The position numbers and the translations under genes are program-made. Shown here piece after piece: positions 59,783-64,000 of a stretch of DNA of 64,000 bases. The notes below the pieces were generated by a model that saw only the letters and a list, made by a program, of their open reading frames with translations, was not told where the DNA came from and did no database searches. Source of the stretch: Rhizobium rhizogenes (GTDB taxonomy: Bacteria > Pseudomonadota > Alphaproteobacteria > Rhizobiales > Rhizobiaceae); assembly GCF_002005205.3 (NCBI RefSeq), contig NZ_CP019701.2, positions 1,240,001-1,304,000 of the forward strand. Direction: 5' to 3'. Within the stretch, counting starts at the first letter, position 1. Each line of letters starts with the position of its first letter.

Positions 59783-60805
59783 ATGAAAAAGGCAATTCTG
59801 TCAGCCGCCATTGGCGCAGCAGTTTTGGGAGGAGCCTCGGTCGCTTCGGCTGCGACACTTCAGGACGTGAAGGGAAAAGGTTTCGTCACCTGCGGCGTGA
59901 GCGCCGGCATTCCGGGATTTTCCAATCCCGATGACAAGGGCGAATGGTCCGGCATCGACGTGGACTATTGCCGTGGCATTGCCACAGCGGTTTTCGGTGA
60001 CCCTTCCAAGGCGAAGTTTGTCGCTCTTTCGAGCAAGGACCGCTTCCCTGCCCTCCAGTCCGGTGAAGTCGACGTTCTGACCCGTAACACCACCTGGACC
60101 ATCAGCCGCGACACGTCGCTCGGCTTCAACTTCCGCACCGTCAACTACTATGACGGTCAGGGCTTTATCGCCAAGAAGGGCCTCAACGTGAAGTCCGCAC
60201 TTGAGCTTTCCGGCGCCGCCGTCTGCGTTCAGACCGGCACGACCACCGAGCTCAATCTCGCCGACTACTTCAAGACCAACAACCTGCAGTACAATCCGGT
60301 CGTTTTCGAAAAGGAAGCCGACGCAACCTCCGCCTATGATTCCGGCCGTTGCGACGTCTACACCACCGACCAGTCCGGCCTCTACGCCATCCGCCTGAAG
60401 CTGAAGAACCCGGACGACAACATCGTCCTGCCCGAGGTCATCTCCAAGGAGCCGCTCGGACCGGCCGTTCGTCAGGGTGACGACCAATGGTTCGACATCG
60501 TGACCTGGGTTCACTACGCGATGGTCAATGCCGAAGAGCTGGGCATCACCTCCAAGAACGTCGATGAGCAGAAGAACAGCGCCAATCCGGACATCAAGCG
60601 TCTGCTCGGCACGGAAGAAGGCACCAAGATCGGTACCGATCTCGGCGTGACCAACGACTGGGCCTACAACATCATCAAGCTGGTGGGTAACTACGGCGAA
60701 GTCTTCGACCGCAACGTCGGTGCAGGCTCGCCGCTGAAAATCGAACGTGGCCAGAACGCGCTGTGGACCAAGGGCGGCCTGCAATACGCACCGCCGGTCC
60801 GTTGA
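59783..60805 (+). CDS. aapJ: General L-amino acid-binding periplasmic protein AapJ
   Basis: A 340-aa periplasmic substrate-binding protein of the broad-specificity Aap ABC system. ATG 59783 gives a clean signal peptide (MKKAILSAAIGAAVLGGASV, cleavage near ASA-ATL). The mature protein has the SBP_bac_3 pattern: GFVTCGVSAGIPGFSNPDDK, WSGIDVDYCRGIATAVFGD, SGEVDVLTRNTTWTISRD and DVYTTDQSGLYAIRLK. It is first in the aapJQMP operon and is followed by a hairpin, so it may be made in excess of the permeases. Confidence 0.95.
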   Translation: MKKAILSAAIGAAVLGGASVASAATLQDVKGKGFVTCGVSAGIPGFSNPDDKGEWSGIDVDYCRGIATAVFGDPSKAKFVALSSKDRFPALQSGEVDVLTRNTTWTISRDTSLGFNFRTVNYYDGQGFIAKKGLNVKSALELSGAAVCVQTGTTTELNLADYFKTNNLQYNPVVFEKEADATSAYDSGRCDVYTTDQSGLYAIRLKLKNPDDNIVLPEVISKEPLGPAVRQGDDQWFDIVTWVHYAMVNAEELGITSKNVDEQKNSANPDIKRLLGTEEGTKIGTDLGVTNDWAYNIIKLVGNYGEVFDRNVGAGSPLKIERGQNALWTKGGLQYAPPVR

Positions 60806-60834
60806 TCGACCCCATCATCGGCTAGATCATGACA

Positions 60835-60859
60835 GGAGGCTGGGCAACGCCCGGCCTCC
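60835..60859 (+). terminator. Attenuator-like hairpin between aapJ and aapQ
   Basis: GGAGGCTGGGC (60835-60845) and GCCCGGCCTCC (60849-60859) pair over 11 positions with one G-T pair and a 3-base loop, then ATTTAAAATTATAT. Such hairpins after binding-protein genes stabilise the upstream mRNA or partly stop transcription. Confidence 0.7.
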
Positions 60860-60913
60860 ATTTAAAATTATATAAATAAGCTCGCAAAGAGCATATAAAA
60901 GGGAAAGGTGCCT

Positions 60914-62110
60914 ATGGCAGGCAACGCGGTCAGTTCGCAACGATCGCGCGCGCAAAGCGCGTCGTCACTTATCTACGATCCACGCATACGCGGAGTTTTC
61001 TATCAGGTCCTGACTGTCGTCATCCTGACCGCCTTCGTCTGGATCATCGTGACGAATACGATCACCAATCTTCAACGGTCCAACATTTCATCCGGCTTCG
61101 GCTTCCTCAATGGAAGAGCCGGCTTCGATATCGGCCAGTCGCTGATCGCTTATACCAGCGACGCGACCTATGGCCGTGCATTGCTCGTTGGCATTCTCAA
61201 CACGATCCAGGTCGCATTTTTCGGCATCATCGCCGCCTCGATCATCGGTTTCATCGTCGGCATCGCCCGGCTCTCCAACAACTGGCTGATTTCGAAGCTC
61301 GCGCAGGCCTATGTGGAAATCTTCCGCAACATCCCGCCGCTGCTCGTCATCTTCTTCTGGTACAAGGGCGTCATCTCCGTTCTGCCGCAGGCCCGCGAAT
61401 CGCTGGAACTGCCGCTCGGCAGCTATCTCAACAATCGCGGTTTCTTCTTTCCGAAGCCGCTCTGGGGTGACGGTATCTGGCTCGTGCCGGTGGCCTTCCT
61501 CGTCGCCATCGTCATCAGCGTCTTCATCTATCGCTGGGCCAAGGCGAGGCAGGAGAAAACCGGTCAGCAGTTCCGCACCGGCCTTACCCTGACGCTTCTC
61601 ATCATCGGCCTGCCGCTTGCGACATTCCTCGCGCTCGGCGCACCGCTGACATTCGACTATCCGATTGCCGGACGGTTCAATCTCACCGGCGGCGCGGTCG
61701 TTGCGCCTGAATTCATGTCGCTGTTCCTCGCGCTGTCCTTCTACACCGCCTCCTTCATCGCCGAGATCGTTCGCGGCGGCATCAAGGCTGTGGCAAAGGG
61801 GCAGACGGAAGCAGCGGATGCGCTCGGGCTTCGTTCCAGCACCACGACACGCCTGATCGTCGTGCCGCAGGCGATGCGCATCATCATCCCGCCGCTGACG
61901 AGCCAGTTTCTCAACCTGACCAAGAACTCCTCGCTTGCGGTCGCTGTCGGTTTCGCCGACATCGTCTCCGTCGGCGGCACGATCCTGAACCAGACGGGTC
62001 AGGCGGTCGAAGTGGTTGCGATCTGGCTGGTCATCTATCTCTCGCTGTCCCTGCTCACGGCCGTGGTCATGAACTGGTTCAACGCGAAAATGGCCCTGGT
62101 GGAGCGATAA
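60914..62110 (+). CDS. aapQ: General L-amino acid ABC transporter permease AapQ
   Basis: A 398-aa inner-membrane permease of the HisMQ family. It has about eight membrane segments: one near residues 35-57 (VLTVVILTAFVWIIVTNTIT), the start of the permease core (GILNTIQVAFFGIIAASIIG) and the ATPase-contact EAA loop KGQTEAADALGLRSSTTTRL with VVPQAMRIIIPPLTSQFLNL. The start at 60914 lies five bases after GGGAAAGG. It pairs with AapM and the AapP ATPase; three bases separate its stop from aapM. Confidence 0.95.
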   Translation: MAGNAVSSQRSRAQSASSLIYDPRIRGVFYQVLTVVILTAFVWIIVTNTITNLQRSNISSGFGFLNGRAGFDIGQSLIAYTSDATYGRALLVGILNTIQVAFFGIIAASIIGFIVGIARLSNNWLISKLAQAYVEIFRNIPPLLVIFFWYKGVISVLPQARESLELPLGSYLNNRGFFFPKPLWGDGIWLVPVAFLVAIVISVFIYRWAKARQEKTGQQFRTGLTLTLLIIGLPLATFLALGAPLTFDYPIAGRFNLTGGAVVAPEFMSLFLALSFYTASFIAEIVRGGIKAVAKGQTEAADALGLRSSTTTRLIVVPQAMRIIIPPLTSQFLNLTKNSSLAVAVGFADIVSVGGTILNQTGQAVEVVAIWLVIYLSLSLLTAVVMNWFNAKMALVER

Positions 62111-62113
62111 TCG

Positions 62114-63271
62114 ATGACAACAAGCAATCACGCCTTCGTGCGACAGACCATCGAGGAAGCCCGGCCCGCACCGTCAAGCGCCGTCGGACTGGGCCATTGG
62201 CTGCGCACCAAACTTTTCGCCACGCCAAAGGATACGGTCCTCACCGTCCTTGCCATCGCCCTGCTCGCCTATCTGGTGCCGCCGATCGTCAAGTGGCTCT
62301 TCATCGACGCGGTATGGACCGGCAGCGATCGTATCGCCTGCCTGACCGCTTCGCAGGGCGGTGCGCTGCCGGACGGCCAGTCCGGTGCGTGCTGGGCCTT
62401 CGTATCGGCCAAGCTCGGACAATTCGTCTTTGGCCGCTATCCGCTCGATGAGCGCTGGCGTCCGATCCTTGTGATGGTGGCGTTCGCCATCCTCCTGATC
62501 CCGATGCTGATTCCAAAAGCGCCATTCAAGCGCCTCAACGCGCTGGCACTTTTCATCATCCTGCCTTTCATTGCGTTTTTCCTGCTCATCGGCGGCGTCT
62601 TCGGTCTGCCGAAGGTGGAAACGCAGCTGTGGGGCGGCCTGATGGTGACCCTGATCCTGTCCTTCTTCGGGATCACGGTCTCCCTGCCCTTCGGCATTCT
62701 TCTGGCACTCGGCCGGCGCTCCAACCTGCCGGTGATCAAGATGCTCTGCGTGCTCTTCATCGAAGTCATCAGAGGCATTCCGCTGATCACCGTCCTGTTC
62801 TTCGCCAGCATCATGCTGCCGCTGTTCCTGCCCGACGGCTGGACCTTCGACAAGTTCCTGCGCGCGCTCGTCGGTGTGTCGCTCTTCTCGTCCGCCTATA
62901 TGGCGGAGGTGATCCGCGGCGGCCTGCAGGCCATTCCCAAGGGACAATATGAAGGTGCCGATTCGCTCGGCCTGAACTACTGGCAGAAGACGAGACTGAT
63001 CGTGCTGCCGCAGGCGTTGAAGCTCGTCATTCCGGGCATCGTCAACACCTTCATCGGGCTGTTCAAGGACACGTCGCTAGTCTCGATCATCGGCATGTTC
63101 GACCTGCTCGGCATTGTCACACTCAACCAATCGGATGCGAACTGGGCCACGCCCGTCACCGCCATGACTGGCTATATTTTCGCAGGCTTCGTATTCTGGA
63201 TATTCTGCTTCGGCATGTCGCGTTATTCGCTGTTCATGGAACGGCACCTCGACACCGGGCATAAACGATAA
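62114..63271 (+). CDS. aapM: General L-amino acid ABC transporter permease AapM
   Basis: A 385-aa permease, partner of AapQ. The N-terminal part has membrane segments at about 35-62 ([20 protein letters not shown]) and a periplasmic loop with Cys residues, then the HisMQ core ([20 protein letters not shown]). The EAA loop reads [20 protein letters not shown]. It follows aapQ directly and precedes aapP by 11 bases, all in one operon. Confidence 0.95.
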   Translation: MTTSNHAFVRQTIEEARPAPSSAVGLGHWLRTKLFATPKDTVLTVLAIALLAYLVPPIVKWLFIDAVWTGSDRIACLTASQGGALPDGQSGACWAFVSAKLGQFVFGRYPLDERWRPILVMVAFAILLIPMLIPKAPFKRLNALALFIILPFIAFFLLIGGVFGLPKVETQLWGGLMVTLILSFFGITVSLPFGILLALGRRSNLPVIKMLCVLFIEVIRGIPLITVLFFASIMLPLFLPDGWTFDKFLRALVGVSLFSSAYMAEVIRGGLQAIPKGQYEGADSLGLNYWQKTRLIVLPQALKLVIPGIVNTFIGLFKDTSLVSIIGMFDLLGIVTLNQSDANWATPVTAMTGYIFAGFVFWIFCFGMSRYSLFMERHLDTGHKR

Positions 63272-63282
63272 GGGACGCTCAA

Positions 63283-64000
63283 ATGGCAGAAACCCAAGCA
63301 AAAAAACTGGCCGTCTCGACAACGGACGTGGCAATCGAACTCATCGGCATGAACAAGTGGTATGGCGACTTCCACGTGCTGCGCGATATCAACCTCAAGG
63401 TCATGCGCGGTGAGCGTATCGTCATTGCCGGCCCTTCCGGCTCTGGCAAATCGACCATGATCCGCTGCATCAACCGGCTGGAAGAGCACCAGTCCGGCAC
63501 CATCAATGTCGATGGCATCGAACTCACCAACGATCTGAAAAAGATCGATGAGGTGCGTCGTGAAGTCGGCATGGTGTTCCAGCACTTCAACCTCTTCCCG
63601 CATCTGACGATCCTCGAAAATTGCACGCTGGCGCCGATCTGGGTTCGCAAGATGCCGAAGAAGGAAGCCGAAGAAGTGGCGATGCACTATCTGAAGCGCG
63701 TCAAGATTCCCGAGCAGGCGAACAAGTATCCCGGCCAGCTCTCCGGCGGCCAGCAGCAGCGCGTGGCGATTGCCCGCTCGCTCTGCATGAAGCCGAAGAT
63801 CATGCTGTTCGACGAGCCGACCTCGGCGCTCGACCCGGAAATGGTGAAAGAAGTGCTCGACACCATGGTCAGCCTCGCCGAAGACGGTATGACCATGCTG
63901 TGCGTCACCCACGAAATGGGCTTCGCCCGCCAAGTGGCAAACCGCGTCATCTTCATGGACCAGGGCCAGATCGTCGAACAGAACTCGCCCGCCGAATTCT
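63283..64000 (+). CDS. aapP: General L-amino acid ABC transporter ATPase AapP (partial, runs off the window)
   Basis: The visible 239 residues contain all ATPase motifs: Walker [16 protein letters not shown]-loop [10 protein letters not shown], signature [14 protein letters not shown], Walker [15 protein letters not shown] and the switch His in CVTHEMGF. It powers uptake by AapQM with the AapJ binding protein. ATG 63283 follows TAAGGGACGCTCAA. The C-terminal end lies beyond the window. Confidence 0.95.
   Translation, partial: MAETQAKKLAVSTTDVAIELIGMNKWYGDFHVLRDINLKVMRGERIVIAGPSGSGKSTMIRCINRLEEHQSGTINVDGIELTNDLKKIDEVRREVGMVFQHFNLFPHLTILENCTLAPIWVRKMPKKEAEEVAMHYLKRVKIPEQANKYPGQLSGGQQQRVAIARSLCMKPKIMLFDEPTSALDPEMVKEVLDTMVSLAEDGMTMLCVTHEMGFARQVANRVIFMDQGQIVEQNSPAEF

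Overview
The window looks like a chromosome segment from a Rhizobiaceae bacterium, most likely the Agrobacterium/Rhizobium group. The GC-rich backbone carries lipB, a fused secDF with yajC, glutathione-independent formaldehyde dehydrogenase, cysE, metC and the aapJQMP general amino-acid ABC operon, in a gene style typical of that group. This placement is inferred from gene content, not from a database search. Two unrelated prophages interrupt the backbone.

Positions 1 to about 7.09 kb: the integrase-proximal end of prophage I. Base composition is close to the host. A tightly overlapping plus-strand operon encodes small unknown proteins, a RecE-like PD-(D/E)XK nuclease, a RecT-like annealing protein, an HNH endonuclease whose C-terminus looks like the type II (R67/DfrB) dihydrofolate reductase fold, and a tyrosine integrase. 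It ends at the 3' end of a tRNA-Leu(GAG) gene, the probable attachment site.

Positions 7.09 to 22.18 kb: host backbone. lipB, a zinc alcohol dehydrogenase, a DMT exporter, a cluster of yajC-secDF with Mth938/NDUFAF3-like and phytoene-synthase/NDUFAF6-like genes, a DUF815 ATPase, formaldehyde dehydrogenase, a TetR regulator divergent from a cytochrome P450 with two near-identical operators between them, a DUF3126 protein, cysE and an alpha/beta hydrolase.

Positions 22.17 to 56.60 kb: prophage II, visibly more AT-rich. A 10-bp direct repeat (TTCATCAAGG) bounds a 34.4-kb element and overlaps the start codon of the alpha/beta hydrolase. A large serine integrase sits beside the right copy. The minus-strand late block (large terminase, portal, scaffold, SU10-like capsid, tail tube/nozzle, internal virion proteins, tail fibre, glycine-rich adhesin) has podovirus architecture. 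Replication genes are a helicase-primase fusion and a T7-type endonuclease I; no DNA or RNA polymerase is visible. An accessory block (methyltransferase, small serine recombinase, KAP NTPase, unknowns) lies between two 63-bp inverted repeats that face outward, one towards the replication/structural block and one towards the lysozyme. The repeats carry TGTAACG/CGTTACA half-sites and may be paired control regions.

Positions 56.6 to 64.0 kb: backbone again. A CHCC zinc-finger (NDUFS6-like) gene, an FAD monooxygenase, a cystathionine beta-lyase-like gene (metC), and aapJ, aapQ, aapM and the start of aapP, which runs off the window.
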